Part shown: positions 16,937 through 25,609 of the stretch, piece after piece
Layout: each line of letters begins with the position of its first letter
Position numbering within the stretch: the first letter of the stretch is position 1
Virus record (IMG/VR): IMGVR_UViG_3300036768_001306
Span: 1-50,910 of that record
Source of the DNA: a virus
Direction: 5' to 3' (one strand)
Length of the DNA: 50,910 nt
Translations under genes and position numbers: made by a program
Notes under the pieces: generated by a model
The model's database searches: none
What the model was told of the DNA's origin: nothing
The model's input: only the letters and a program-made list of their open reading frames with translations

Positions 16937-16942
16937 ATTATA
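16937..16942 (-). promoter_or_regulatory. Extended -10 box before tape measure gene
   Basis: TGCTATAAT on the minus strand, 18 nt before the ATG, sits between the chaperone and tape-measure genes. A TTGACA at 16951-16956 is only 8 nt away, too close for a canonical sigma-70 pair. Confidence 0.4.
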
Positions 16943-16952
16943 GCATATATTG

Positions 16953-17279
16953 TCAAGTATTTCTCGCCGCTTTTTCAAGCTGTTCGCGCTCTATCTCTAT
17001 CCACACCCGCTCAAGAATCAGCAACGCATCTACGATTTCTTTGTCTCTCATCCCGTAAAAAGAAAGGAGGGGCATAACACCCCCCCAATCCAACCCACTC
17101 GCAACAGATGCGCTCCCCATCCCAACAGGAACAGTGCGATAGCGCATTTGAGTGCTTACAAGCCCCCATGCAGCTATGGCTTGCAACACCCAATCATAGA
17201 ACTCACCACAGAGCTGCTTTGCGTAGTTCTCATCAACATGCCCGCGAAATGCCTTGCGGGCATACTCAGCTAGGCTTTT
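16953..17279 (-). CDS. gpT-like tail chaperone extension (made by -1 frameshift)
   Basis: This frame has no convincing start but is open from the slippery site to a stop just before the tape measure gene. Read after a -1 slip it continues SLAEYARKAF, ENYAKQLCGEFYDWVLQA and so on for about 108 residues, adding to the 166-residue upstream protein to give a fusion of 272 residues. This is the arrangement of lambda gpGT: the extension recruits tail tube protein to the chaperone-coated tape measure. The TTG at 17189 is an unlikely independent start. Confidence 0.8.
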   Translation of the reverse strand, partial: KSLAEYARKAFRGHVDENYAKQLCGEFYDWVLQAIAAWGLVSTQMRYRTVPVGMGSASVASGLDWGGVMPLLSFYGMRDKEIVDALLILERVWIEIEREQLEKAARNT

Positions 17280-17770
17280 CCCGCTTGTTCCTCACGCTTT
17301 ACAGCGAGCTGAATGGCTTTCTCGAACAGCACGTCGAACGCAGCGGTTTCAGCAAGAGCGTCGCGCACATCATCGCTATATTCCACAGCCGTTTCCTCTT
17401 GCGTGTCAGGGTCAACGGCTTTCAGCCCCTCCCAGTTGTGCACCATGTCGCGAACGATATGCAGCCTAACTTCGTAGTCACCCCAAGAGTTCGCAGAACG
17501 TCCTTTACAACGAGGGCAAATCTCTCTCCCACGCTCAGCAGTAATCTCCCCATTCTGCGACTGCTCCTTCAGACTCACCAACCCACTACCCCCGCACTCC
17601 TGGCAGATGTTGAACTTACGCGCATATTGCTGCAGCTTCGTGCGGGTGATAGGAAGGAGCAAAAACTTCGCCCCAGCACATACCTCAGGCACCTCGACCC
17701 ACACAGGTTTAGAAAAACGACTGATGATAGCGGTTGTTAGCAAAGTACCCATAGTTTCACCTCCTGGCAA
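17270..17770 (-). CDS. gpG-like tail assembly chaperone (166 aa)
   Basis: The protein between the tail tube and tape measure genes, as expected for gpG-like chaperones that coat the tape measure before tube polymerisation. It contains ICQECGGSG and ICPRCKG, a pair of CxxC motifs that may bind zinc, which is uncommon in this family. The C-terminal helix (FDVLFEKAIQLAVKREEQAGKA) ends at a TAG just past a GGGAAAA slippery heptamer in the right phase. The start follows CAGGAGGTGAAACT. No similarity in sequence to lambda gpG is claimed; position and frameshift are the evidence. Confidence 0.8.
   Translation of the reverse strand: MPGGETMGTLLTTAIISRFSKPVWVEVPEVCAGAKFLLLPITRTKLQQYARKFNICQECGGSGLVSLKEQSQNGEITAERGREICPRCKGRSANSWGDYEVRLHIVRDMVHNWEGLKAVDPDTQEETAVEYSDDVRDALAETAAFDVLFEKAIQLAVKREEQAGKA
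17276..17282 (-). promoter_or_regulatory. Programmed -1 ribosomal frameshift site GGGAAAA
   Basis: Heptamer G GGA AAA in the zero frame, five codons or fewer before the TAG stop of the gpG-like gene. Slipping one base back opens the gpT-like frame to 16953. It is the same class as the lambda site GGGAAAG. Confidence 0.85.
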
Positions 17771-17772
17771 GT

Positions 17773-17778
17773 ATTATA
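17773..17778 (-). promoter_or_regulatory. Extended -10 box before chaperone gene
   Basis: TGTTATAAT on the minus strand, directly after the hairpin at 17788-17809 and before the GGAGG of the chaperone gene. It could restart transcription beyond the terminator; a -35 is not recognisable. Confidence 0.4.
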
Positions 17779-17787
17779 ACACAAAAT

Positions 17788-17809
17788 GGGCCCCAGTTTC
17801 CCGGGGCCC
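17788..17809 (-). terminator. Intra-operon hairpin after tail tube gene
   Basis: GGGCCCC pairs with GGGGCCC around an 8-nt loop, followed on the minus strand by ATTTTGTG. It lies 24 nt past the stop of the tail tube gene. A partial terminator would raise tail-tube mRNA over chaperone and tape-measure mRNA, matching protein demand. Confidence 0.65.
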
Positions 17810-17832
17810 GTAACACGTCACGACAAACCAGA

Positions 17833-18819
17833 TTAGATGGTCCAAGCCGTCCCAAAATCAGCAACAGGCGATTTGAGAGTGATTTGCAAAGAAGTGTTCT
17901 CGGTGGCGTTTTGGTCGGTTGGGTAGAAGCGCAGCTGCACGTTACGCTCGCCCTCCCCGATGTTCGGGAACTGCTCGATGTACACATCGCACTTCGGCAT
18001 GAGAATCTCCAGCGGATGAGTGGTGTCGGAAGGGTTTGTGAGGGTAACCTTCAGAGAGTGCTGGTTAGAGTCAACGAGAGCGCGCAAGTCATCGCTCCCA
18101 ACAGTCCACACACCAGTCACATCAACAGAGAACTCATTCCACTGCCCGAGCAGCACATACTCACCCCAGCGCTGCCCATTCAGCACACCAGGAGAGGAGG
18201 CGTAACGACGGGCGTTGATGGATACGTCAGTGACAAGAATGTTCGACGTGCCGTCAATGGCCACAGAAGCCAACCACACTGGGTAGACGGGGTCGGTGAA
18301 GAGGTCAGGGACGGAGTCGAGCGGGGTGACGTTGAAAGACGCCTTCCCCGTTCCAAGGAAGTCAACAGAAAACTCGGCCTCGGAAGGCTCCTTGGCAATG
18401 CGCATCGTCATGCCGATTGCCTTCACGGCATTCATCCGGTCAGCGACGTTGTTCAACTGATCCTGGATTTCGATGGTAAGACTCCCGCCCTCAGGATCCC
18501 CAATCTTGAATACATGAGTGTATGGGTCGGCACTGCCGGTAACGGTTGCCGGGCCAAAGAGCTTGTGGAACATCAACCCCATCCAGTCACGCTGCGCGAT
18601 AAAAGAAACCCTTCCGTCAGCAACGTAGAAGCCCCTACCGGGACGCGAGGGGTTGAAGTTGGTGGGGCGACGCTTCGTATCACCACGCTGCTCCCTACCC
18701 CAGAAGCTCAAATCACCAGTGGTGGTAGGACCCTGCTTCCCAATGGTTCCCGGAGTCCCAAAAGACGTTTCATGATAAAACACATACTGCGTTTTAGGTC
18801 CAAAGCGAAAATTAGGCAT
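17833..18819 (-). CDS. Major tail tube protein
   Basis: A 328-residue beta-rich protein in the tail tube position. Typical features are the N-terminal YHETSFGTPGTIGK segment, DGRVSFIAQRDWMGLMFHKLFG, and a domain with SLTIEIQDQLN and GMTMRIAKEPSEAEFSVDFLG as in phage tail tube proteins; the C-terminal third forms an extra Ig-like domain. Hexamers of it would build the tail. The start uses the GGAGGTGTGATATG cassette shared with three head genes, consistent with high expression, and the gene ends at a hairpin. Confidence 0.82.
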   Translation of the reverse strand: MPNFRFGPKTQYVFYHETSFGTPGTIGKQGPTTTGDLSFWGREQRGDTKRRPTNFNPSRPGRGFYVADGRVSFIAQRDWMGLMFHKLFGPATVTGSADPYTHVFKIGDPEGGSLTIEIQDQLNNVADRMNAVKAIGMTMRIAKEPSEAEFSVDFLGTGKASFNVTPLDSVPDLFTDPVYPVWLASVAIDGTSNILVTDVSINARRYASSPGVLNGQRWGEYVLLGQWNEFSVDVTGVWTVGSDDLRALVDSNQHSLKVTLTNPSDTTHPLEILMPKCDVYIEQFPNIGEGERNVQLRFYPTDQNATENTSLQITLKSPVADFGTAWTI

Positions 18820-18820
18820 A

Positions 18821-19033
18821 TCACACCTCCTTCAGCTTACGCTTAGAGTGCGCACTAGGCTTCTCTGTATCAGCAGTACGCACAATAAATCCACGCCTCT
18901 CCAATCCAGAAAGAACATGCTCAGGAAGAGTAGACTCGTCAACTTCGATAGGATGGCGAGTGATAACGAACGGAACACCGGAGAGGCGCACCTCCTCGAA
19001 TGGGTAGGTCTCTGGTAGGCAGATTTTAATCAT
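18821..19033 (-). CDS. Small protein, 70 aa
   Basis: Not recognised. Residues 5-55 (PETYPFEEVRLSGVPFVITRHPIEV, ERRGFIV) resemble the short beta proteins often found with head-tail completion genes; the C-terminus is basic. It abuts both neighbours with one-base spacing, so it is translationally coupled with the completion protein upstream. Confidence 0.65.
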   Translation of the reverse strand: MIKICLPETYPFEEVRLSGVPFVITRHPIEVDESTLPEHVLSGLERRGFIVRTADTEKPSAHSKRKLKEV

Positions 19034-19458
19034 CAGAATTCCCCTCCCAAGTTGATACGATATGTCTGACGATAAATGAGTGCCGTTGGTAGAAGCTCAT
19101 CTAACACCTCATTGACTATTGTAGCATACGACCCAGGATATGATGTGATGATTTCTTGTCTCAGCGTCTTGTACACCCCTTCCATCACGGTGAACACATC
19201 ATCCTCATCCTGTGGTGCAGGATACCTCCCGATGATGTACACAGAGACGTTCGCGAAAATCGGTTGGCGACGCGTCCCAATAGGCGTGACCTGACCAAAA
19301 TCACTCCCATCATACCCAACAAGCACGGCTGGGAGGTTATTGACAGCATAATCTAGCATGGCATTCCCACCAAGCCTTTCCACAAAGGCGGCCTTCACCA
19401 AAGGCGAGTTGCGCAGCTTGTTCACAATGCTATCGAGCATTTCATTAATGACAGCCAT
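19033..19458 (-). CDS. Tail terminator / completion-like protein (141 aa)
   Basis: An alpha/beta protein with an N-terminal helix pair (INEMLDSIVNKLRNSP), a central FANVSVYIIGRYP strand and a helix rich in acidic residues before a final RQTYRINLG strand. This follows the fold order of small tail-terminator proteins (gpU/DUF1834 type) that cap the tail tube. The location between the head-completion and tail tube genes agrees. Starts after CAGGAGGGTAT. Confidence 0.65.
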   Translation of the reverse strand: MAVINEMLDSIVNKLRNSPLVKAAFVERLGGNAMLDYAVNNLPAVLVGYDGSDFGQVTPIGTRRQPIFANVSVYIIGRYPAPQDEDDVFTVMEGVYKTLRQEIITSYPGSYATIVNEVLDELLPTALIYRQTYRINLGGEF

Positions 19459-19474
19459 ATACCCTCCTGACAGT

Positions 19475-19480
19475 ATTATA
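19475..19480 (-). promoter_or_regulatory. TATAAT box before 19458 gene
   Basis: TGTATAAT on the minus strand, 17 nt before the ATG and just past the stop of the upstream gene. No clear -35. Confidence 0.35.
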
Positions 19481-19482
19481 CA

Positions 19483-21030
19483 CTACTTTTTCCTGCGACC
19501 TGGAGACTTTTGTCTGTACGCCGTCACCGTGCCGCGGCTGGTCTTAACCTCTACCCTCTCCCAACTCCCATGTTTCGGAGGTGAAGTGAGCAGTTGAGTG
19601 AAACGCGTGTTGCGCTTTCCTCGATTTGAGGAAGCAGACTTTGGCTGAGGAGTATGGTACGTCGCTGTGGTGATGCGATCCTGTCTCGCTTTTCCTTTCC
19701 TCCTCAGCTTGCCACGTCTCTTGTACGAAGCCTTCACCCTGCGCTCGTGCTCTGCCGTGATTTCCTTCAGATAATCCTCTAGCAGCTGACGATGCTTTCT
19801 CACAGAAAATGCGCCACGCTTACTCCTCAGTTGCCTAATGGGAGCTTCGCGTAGTGGTTCAAGCTCAGGCATCTTCCACCTCTCTCTCCTCCCAAACAAC
19901 TGAATATCAGGATGGGATAGTAGTTCCGGACGATACTGGCCACGCTGAATGCCTGTTAGAATGCTCCACTTCGTATCCATGATCTCCTCCAAAGTAAACC
20001 CAAGCTTGCTGGAAATAAAACGATCAAAAGCCGTATGCACCAGAGAGTCAACAACAGGACGGTCAACCAGGTCATTCCTCCAGAATGGACGGGCAGGGAC
20101 GGTGACTTGGTGGGCAGCAACAAAGCGGTATGGATGAGGCGCCCCGGGCCACCACAGCGCCATTGCCCCCTTCCACTTCGCTCCGGGATAAACGCGTCGA
20201 AACAGCTTCTGCAGATAGTACTCTGTCACCTGCGCCCGGCGAAAGGCCAACATCTCTTTTCGCTCATAGACACGAGACGTAACGAAACGCGGCGGCTGCA
20301 ACATGCCACGCGGTGCAATGACGTTCGAATACGACTCAATCATCCTATATCTCTTGCCGTGTAGATGTATCAGCCCATAAAATGGAATGCGCGTATCGTA
20401 CATTATTTGCAGTGCATTGTCTCCTACAAGATTGAGTCGCACGTGCATATTGTCAATGATTGAGTGATAGAGCTTTCCTGTAAAGTAGAGCAAGTCATTG
20501 CTTCTCCTCTTTAGCAACCACCACTTACTCATTGGTTGCCAGTACACAGGAGCACTGCTTTTATCATCCTCACTGGGGATGGATTTGCTCTGAAAGATTT
20601 GTGTAATAAGATTTTTCTGAGCTCGCAGCAGCGTTTCCGATGCAAATCCCCTCAGATATTGCATAAACTCAGTCATCATGCGCTCGCGCTTTTCAGGAAC
20701 GATGTATGAAAAGTCTATAGCAACTGTCATCCCCAAAGACGTTTCATATGGTGAGAGCTCCGCGCCAGCACCAAGCTCTATCGTCACCCAATCCCTAGAG
20801 AACTCAGGCTCCACTCCAACACTGAGCAGGCAACGATAGAGAATGCGCCTGGTACGATATTGATTTGGTTTGAGGAAGATTGATTCTATTGGAGGGAGGT
20901 TGACACCACTGAAAAGCGCGGTACGCGCAACAAGCCTACGAACATCCTCCCCAAAAAGCCCCTGCCAGCCAGTACTCTCTAGCAGAGTAGAAACAACATC
21001 GCCATCAAGAGAAACACGCACCCTGCCCAT
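19483..21030 (-). CDS. Virion morphogenesis protein, Mu gpG-like but extended (515 aa)
   Basis: The segment YWQPMSKWWLLKRRSNDLLYFTGKLYHSI matches the core of Mu-type virion morphogenesis (tail completion) proteins, where a 'plain serine/threonine ... tG.L..s' helix is typical. Those proteins are usually 150-200 residues; here an N-terminal 120-residue domain and a very basic C-terminal 120 residues (RRVKASYKRRGKLRRKGKARQ) are added. The long form may combine connector functions that are separate genes elsewhere. No separate MuF-like gene is seen. It abuts the gp36-like gene. Confidence 0.6.
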   Translation of the reverse strand: MGRVRVSLDGDVVSTLLESTGWQGLFGEDVRRLVARTALFSGVNLPPIESIFLKPNQYRTRRILYRCLLSVGVEPEFSRDWVTIELGAGAELSPYETSLGMTVAIDFSYIVPEKRERMMTEFMQYLRGFASETLLRAQKNLITQIFQSKSIPSEDDKSSAPVYWQPMSKWWLLKRRSNDLLYFTGKLYHSIIDNMHVRLNLVGDNALQIMYDTRIPFYGLIHLHGKRYRMIESYSNVIAPRGMLQPPRFVTSRVYERKEMLAFRRAQVTEYYLQKLFRRVYPGAKWKGAMALWWPGAPHPYRFVAAHQVTVPARPFWRNDLVDRPVVDSLVHTAFDRFISSKLGFTLEEIMDTKWSILTGIQRGQYRPELLSHPDIQLFGRRERWKMPELEPLREAPIRQLRSKRGAFSVRKHRQLLEDYLKEITAEHERRVKASYKRRGKLRRKGKARQDRITTATYHTPQPKSASSNRGKRNTRFTQLLTSPPKHGSWERVEVKTSRGTVTAYRQKSPGRRKK

Positions 21031-21468
21031 CTACTCACTGTACTCCTCGTTCATAGCAGTGAGGATGTCAGGACGCAGCGAGAGCGACTTGACAGCCACA
21101 TTCCCACTCTGCGATGTCGCTGCTGGAGGGAGTGGTAGGTCAACAGCTCCAGCAAGGAGCTGATTCAACCAGCTATACGCCCAATCAATCAACCGTTCGA
21201 GTGGAGGGGGGATTTCGGCCGATGGTTGGCGAGCGTAGATGCGCTCTATCGCCAAGTATGACGTGACATCGGTAAGGACCTTAGGAACAGGAGATGGAAA
21301 TGGGGTTGGGTAGCCAGCAGAGCGAAGAAACGAGTCAACCAGCGACTCCGATGCGGAGATGGCCGCATCAACAACACCACCTACCGGCGCCCCAACCCCA
21401 TCCGTCAAACGCTCGATCTCTTCGGGGTCGAAGCGGGTGAGTATATCATCCCGCGTCGCATACGCCAT
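21031..21468 (-). CDS. Head-tail connector, Mu gp36-like (DUF1320)
   Basis: The start MAYATRDDILTRFDPEEIERLTD is the hallmark of DUF1320 connectors, followed by AISASESLVDSFLRSAGYP and a VTSYLAIERIYA helix. These proteins sit between portal and tail. Its place after the capsid gene agrees with the Mu-like head module. The start uses a GAGGTGTGATATG cassette. Confidence 0.85.
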   Translation of the reverse strand: MAYATRDDILTRFDPEEIERLTDGVGAPVGGVVDAAISASESLVDSFLRSAGYPTPFPSPVPKVLTDVTSYLAIERIYARQPSAEIPPPLERLIDWAYSWLNQLLAGAVDLPLPPAATSQSGNVAVKSLSLRPDILTAMNEEYSE

Positions 21469-21469
21469 A

Positions 21470-21679
21470 TCACACCTCTAGGAAAGAAAGCAGCGCTTCC
21501 TTCTCCTGCTCGCTCAGCTCGATCTCCTGACCTGCAGAATAGATACGACCCCTGAACACCACGTTGTGCTTCAACTTGTACACACCACCACCATGCTCGG
21601 ATGGAGGAACAGCGGGGGGAGCTGGTGCTCCCCCCTTATCCTCTTCCACCGTCACAACGCTCTTTTTAGGACGCGGCAT
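21470..21679 (-). CDS. Small head protein, 69 aa
   Basis: The N-terminus is Lys/Glu/Pro-rich and disordered; residues 33-69 (YKLKHNVVFRGRIYSAGQEIELSEQEKEALL) form a compact beta domain like those of small Mu gp35-type proteins that follow the capsid gene. Likely a minor head component. It is separated from its neighbours by only 1 and 12 nt. Confidence 0.65.
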   Translation of the reverse strand: MPRPKKSVVTVEEDKGGAPAPPAVPPSEHGGGVYKLKHNVVFRGRIYSAGQEIELSEQEKEALLSFLEV

Positions 21680-21691
21680 ATTTCACCTCAC

Positions 21692-22660
21692 TTACGAAGC
21701 GCAGTTAGTAATCACCGCACCGGCCTGAGGCATAGCCACCCACGGCTTGACGAACTCGGTGTAGTCAATCTCAGTGACGTAAGGATTGACCTCCCACCGA
21801 GTCACCACACCGAGCACCTCCTGATCCCCGCTCTTACCCCAAGAGGCAATCGCGGTAAACCCGAAGGACGGTTCTTCGCTTCCAAGACCACTGGACGGGC
21901 GATACAGGAGATACGCACTATCCGTCCAGAACGGTTTGAAGGCGCTCCCATCCCAGTACATCCCATCACCAAGGTAGCCCTCTTCAAATCCAAAGAAGCG
22001 ATAGAACTGCTCGAACGTAGGATAGCCGGGAGCCTCCACACCAAGAATCGTCTTATGGACGTTGGTGTTGGTCTGGGCGGCCCGCCAAGCGTCAGCCCCA
22101 AGAACAAGCACGTTCGGGCGCACACCAATCAGCTTGCGTACCTCTTCAATCGCCTTGAGAATGTGCTCGACAGGATCGGAGACGGAGTTCCCACCGGACT
22201 TCACATCCCACTCATTACCAGCGGTGATGTTCAGCGTATACCCAAACGTAGTCCCAGCCAGCAAATCAGCAATGGATTTCTCGCGGGCATTCAGCACGAG
22301 ACGCTTCGCCAGCATGGCGGCGCGCTCGAAGGGGTCCCAGGGAACAGCAGAGAGAGACGCGGCGCGAGACTCGCGCACATCAATCTTCGCCCCCAGGGTT
22401 ACCTCATCGAGCGTATACTCCTGCAGCGAGCGAGTGACGCTGACGGTGTGCGGGAGACCATAAAGCGGGCGTCGAATCACCTGATCGTTCGGGACTTCGA
22501 ACATCTCCTTGTTGTACACAGGCAAAACGACGCGCAGCGAGTTGAACGTCACCAACGGAAGGACCTTGGTGCCAATATACCCGGTTGGTACGTACCCAAG
22601 GGCCTTGCCCGTAAGTGGTTCGGAAATATTACCGTACAGCTGAGAAATACGATCGGCCAT
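21692..22660 (-). CDS. Major capsid protein
   Basis: A 322-residue protein in the capsid position with features of HK97-fold, Mu-type capsid proteins: a central ERAAMLAKRLVLNAREKSIADLLAG helix, NVLVLGADAWRA (the conserved beta/alpha element of the A-domain) and a C-terminal TRWEVNPYVTEIDYTEFVKPWVAM strand. The first 30 residues are not a long scaffold domain. It uses the GGAGGTGTGATATG initiation cassette, like the tail tube gene, as expected for a highly expressed protein. Confidence 0.85.
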   Translation of the reverse strand: MADRISQLYGNISEPLTGKALGYVPTGYIGTKVLPLVTFNSLRVVLPVYNKEMFEVPNDQVIRRPLYGLPHTVSVTRSLQEYTLDEVTLGAKIDVRESRAASLSAVPWDPFERAAMLAKRLVLNAREKSIADLLAGTTFGYTLNITAGNEWDVKSGGNSVSDPVEHILKAIEEVRKLIGVRPNVLVLGADAWRAAQTNTNVHKTILGVEAPGYPTFEQFYRFFGFEEGYLGDGMYWDGSAFKPFWTDSAYLLYRPSSGLGSEEPSFGFTAIASWGKSGDQEVLGVVTRWEVNPYVTEIDYTEFVKPWVAMPQAGAVITNCAS

Positions 22661-22680
22661 ATCACACCTCCATGTTCAGC

Positions 22681-23055
22681 TCAGTACAGGTACGCATACC
22701 CGTACAGCACACCGTCAATAGTCTTTTCATACAGCACATACCCAACGGCAAGAGAATCAGCATCAGAAGACGTAAGGTAAGCAAAGCTCGAAGCGTTGCT
22801 CGGTTTGATCAACCACTTATCAGTAGCCCCGTGCGCAACAGCAAGCTTCACAAGCACATAGGAGCCCTTGCGAGCAACAGGAATAACTTCCCCATTGGGA
22901 GTTTCGTCAAGAGCCGCCCCAACGAAACGGTCCTTGTTAATCGCACCAAACGGGACGCAAACCGGAGCACCGGTAACGATGGTGCTACCGCTGGTGTTCT
23001 TCACACCAAGCGCCTCCCCAAACAGCTGATTCTCGTAATAAAAGCTCACGGCCAT
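22681..23055 (-). CDS. Head decoration / DUF2190-like protein (124 aa)
   Basis: A small beta-rich protein right upstream of the capsid gene: NTSGSTIVTGAPVCVPFGAI, DETPNGEVIPVARKGSYVLVK and YVLYEKTIDG. The 'tG.pV ... a... G.v.V' pattern fits DUF2190-type capsid decoration proteins. It would bind the outside of the shell. Starts with the same initiation cassette as the capsid gene. Confidence 0.7.
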   Translation of the reverse strand: MAVSFYYENQLFGEALGVKNTSGSTIVTGAPVCVPFGAINKDRFVGAALDETPNGEVIPVARKGSYVLVKLAVAHGATDKWLIKPSNASSFAYLTSSDADSLAVGYVLYEKTIDGVLYGYAYLY

Positions 23056-23071
23056 ATCACACCTCCCTTAG

Positions 23072-24448
23072 TTACCTCATCCACGGCGGGGTGATGGTCA
23101 ACCCGGTTTCGCGCGGTACGGCAACGCGAGGGTTATGCGGCACCCCACCAACATTTGCAACCGGCAGGGCCATCAACAACTCCTCAGCCAGCTGCAAATC
23201 CATACGAGCAACACGCTCTACAGCAGAACGCAAGGCATCACTCCCCAGGCGAGAGCTGTAACGTTCGAGCAGCATAGCAACACGCAGCTCAAGCAGCTCA
23301 GCGCGCAGCTGATCGCGCTCTCGCAGAAGCTCCTCAACCTCGTCAACAGGAACCTCATCGCTCACTTTAGCAACATCAGCGTGAGAAAACTCATGTGTTT
23401 CAGTTGGCTCCTGCGACGGCGGAGTGATGCTCACCTTCACGCTCACTTCAGGCTGCTGCAGCGTAGTAGTAACCACGCTCTCCTGAAGCTGCACCACTTC
23501 CGTTGTAGACATCTGCACCTCCTTTCCGCTATCTACCACGGCCTCATTACCGTCATAAACACGAGCGATATAATCGTACACCCACATATCCTCCACAACC
23601 TCATCCACCATCCCAAGGTCAAGCGCCTCTTGCGCAGAGTAAAGCTTGGCCTTTTTGATTTCATCAGCAACATCTTCGCTCAACCCTCTATATTTTACCA
23701 CATCGTTAAGAAACATCCCACCAATATTGTCAACTTCATGCTGCAACCTGTTCAGCACGCTCTCAGTGTTCTCCCTGAAGATCGAGTGGTCACCCTTCGC
23801 CTCACCAGTAGTGATGAGGCGCACATCAACACCGCTGTTATCGAGTGCTTTCGTTACATCAACCTTCATCATAATCGCCCCAACACTCCCGACCTCAGAA
23901 GAGCGCTTGGCAACGATCTTGCTCGCGGCGCTCGCCAGGTAATACGCAGCAGAAGCAGAGAGCGAATCAACGAACGCAATGACAGGTTTTGAAGAGGCAA
24001 TCTCGCGAATCTTAGCCGCAGCCTCGGGCACCCCCGATGCCAACCCTCCAGGAGAGTCAATATCGAGCACAATCTCATCCACCTCCTGATTCGAGGCAAG
24101 CGCATCAATCTCCCCAACAACCCCCTCCAAATCCACGAGGGGAAGGAAAGAGCCCTTCACAGCCCGAGGCACCACCATTCCACGCAAGCTCACCACCCCG
24201 ACGCTCTTATTGCGCACCCTCCCATCAGGAAGGGTTACGGTTGCAGGCGTGGTGACGATTACAGCGCTTTTCTCACGTGGCTCTTCATCAGTAAACAGAG
24301 ATTCCGCAGCACGCTCTCGTTCATCTTCGTTTGCAGGAAAGAGAAGATGAAGCAACGCATCCGCTGCCTTCGAGCAAAGCAGCAGCACCTCCCCAACAAA
24401 CATCTGCCTGATGCGATTCAGAACACGAGTAGACAGAGTAATCATCAT
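23072..24448 (-). CDS. S49 (SppA-type) prohead protease, possibly fused to scaffold
   Basis: Residues 70-290 are a ClpP/SppA-fold serine protease: DEIVLDIDSPGGLASGVPEA, the nucleophile in SLSASAAYYLAS, then EVGSVGAIMMKVD and a Lys later in the domain (VKYRGLSEDVAD and KKAKLYSAQEALDLGMVDEV are family hallmarks). Residues 320-440 form a coiled coil (VEELLRERDQLRAELLELR) that may act as built-in scaffold, since no separate scaffold gene exists. It would trim head proteins during maturation. The first ATG overlaps the portal stop as ATGA. Confidence 0.88.
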   Translation of the reverse strand: MMITLSTRVLNRIRQMFVGEVLLLCSKAADALLHLLFPANEDERERAAESLFTDEEPREKSAVIVTTPATVTLPDGRVRNKSVGVVSLRGMVVPRAVKGSFLPLVDLEGVVGEIDALASNQEVDEIVLDIDSPGGLASGVPEAAAKIREIASSKPVIAFVDSLSASAAYYLASAASKIVAKRSSEVGSVGAIMMKVDVTKALDNSGVDVRLITTGEAKGDHSIFRENTESVLNRLQHEVDNIGGMFLNDVVKYRGLSEDVADEIKKAKLYSAQEALDLGMVDEVVEDMWVYDYIARVYDGNEAVVDSGKEVQMSTTEVVQLQESVVTTTLQQPEVSVKVSITPPSQEPTETHEFSHADVAKVSDEVPVDEVEELLRERDQLRAELLELRVAMLLERYSSRLGSDALRSAVERVARMDLQLAEELLMALPVANVGGVPHNPRVAVPRETGLTITPPWMR

Positions 24449-25593
24449 TGCCCTCCTTGCACTTGTTCCGCAGGCTTAAACCCAGCCTTCTTCAAAGCAT
24501 CATTGTAGTCAAAAGGCACTCCTGAACGCGCCAGCAGCGAGATAGCCTGCAGCATTCTAAACGTAGGCAGCTCCTCCACCCAGTTCAGAGACACACGAAT
24601 ACGTCCATCTCGATTCAGAGCAACGAGCGCTTGATTCGCCATGCGCTCGAACAGCAAGCGAATCATCTCCCCATCAGAGCAAATCATCGTATCTAATCCA
24701 TACGTAGCCCTGATGCTATCCGCCGCCTTCCCACCCTGCCCATATATCCCTGTTTGCACAGTCGCCTCAGAGGAGAGAATGGCACGCTTGATAGCCCTAT
24801 CCAAACGGTCAACGAGCATGTCGAACGCCCTACTCCCATCGAAGCGATCGTCAGCAAGCAGGTTGACCTCAAGCCCTTGCGGCAGGGCGGCTACAGCGTG
24901 ATTCTTGAGCTCCTCAAGCAGCTCCGTGATGTACTCAGCCACGCTGCCTGTGTAGTTACTAGGAAGCACAATACTCCCAGGAGCGTACTTTCCTAGCACG
25001 GGTGGGTCGCCTAGGCGTTCAGCGTAAATCGCCCAGTCTTGCAAGACGTAATATTTCATCACCCAGGCAACAGCCACAGAACGCATCACAGCGCTTGCGG
25101 GTGGGTCGAAGGGGTTGTAAGTGACGATGAAAATCTGCGATTCGTAGTTCGCGAGCGGCTGCCAGCCTTCGTCTTGAATGTATACATACCCCTCACCGCT
25201 GCGAAAATCAATAGCGGTGTGGGGAAGGGCGATGATGTCTTGTGGTAAGGAGTTTTCAGGAGAGTAGACGAGCTGAACAGCACTATACCCGTACATAGGG
25301 AAGAGGGCGATCATAGGTAAGGCAGCTTTGATGTTCATGCGATTGAGCGCATCTACCACGTCCTGCACATTACCCTCTTCAGCCTCGAAGCGATAGCTCG
25401 CGGACATCACACCCAGCTGCCTCTGCTGCACAGCAGCCATGACATCCGCATCGCGAGTGAGAATCGTGTTGAAGATTTTTGTTTGATTGAGAGAAGACAT
25501 GCTTTGAGACAGCGCCTGAACGACAGAGTCGAACGTCACTCCAAACGCTGTCTGAAACAAAAATTGAGCGTCTGGTTTTGATATACCGTACAT
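24445..25593 (-). CDS. Portal protein, Mu gp29-like (DUF935)
   Basis: The 382-residue product shows DUF935 hallmarks: TRDADVMAAVQQRQLGVMSA near the N-terminus, WVMKYYVLQDWAIYAERLGDPPVLGKY in the middle and AIKRAILSSEATVQTG near residue 270. Portals form the dodecameric ring through which DNA is packaged. The ATG at 25593 (MYGISKPDAQ) follows AGAGGGTTT; the GTG at 25605 would include that site. A TATAAT lies upstream at 25610. Confidence 0.88.
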   Translation of the reverse strand: MYGISKPDAQFLFQTAFGVTFDSVVQALSQSMSSLNQTKIFNTILTRDADVMAAVQQRQLGVMSASYRFEAEEGNVQDVVDALNRMNIKAALPMIALFPMYGYSAVQLVYSPENSLPQDIIALPHTAIDFRSGEGYVYIQDEGWQPLANYESQIFIVTYNPFDPPASAVMRSVAVAWVMKYYVLQDWAIYAERLGDPPVLGKYAPGSIVLPSNYTGSVAEYITELLEELKNHAVAALPQGLEVNLLADDRFDGSRAFDMLVDRLDRAIKRAILSSEATVQTGIYGQGGKAADSIRATYGLDTMICSDGEMIRLLFERMANQALVALNRDGRIRVSLNWVEELPTFRMLQAISLLARSGVPFDYNDALKKAGFKPAEQVQGGQ

Positions 25594-25609
25594 AAACCCT
25601 CTCACGTAG

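Noticed and set aside
16951-16956. TTGACA as -35 for the tape measure promoter
   Set aside because: Only 8 nt separate it from TATAAT, far from the 16-18 nt needed.
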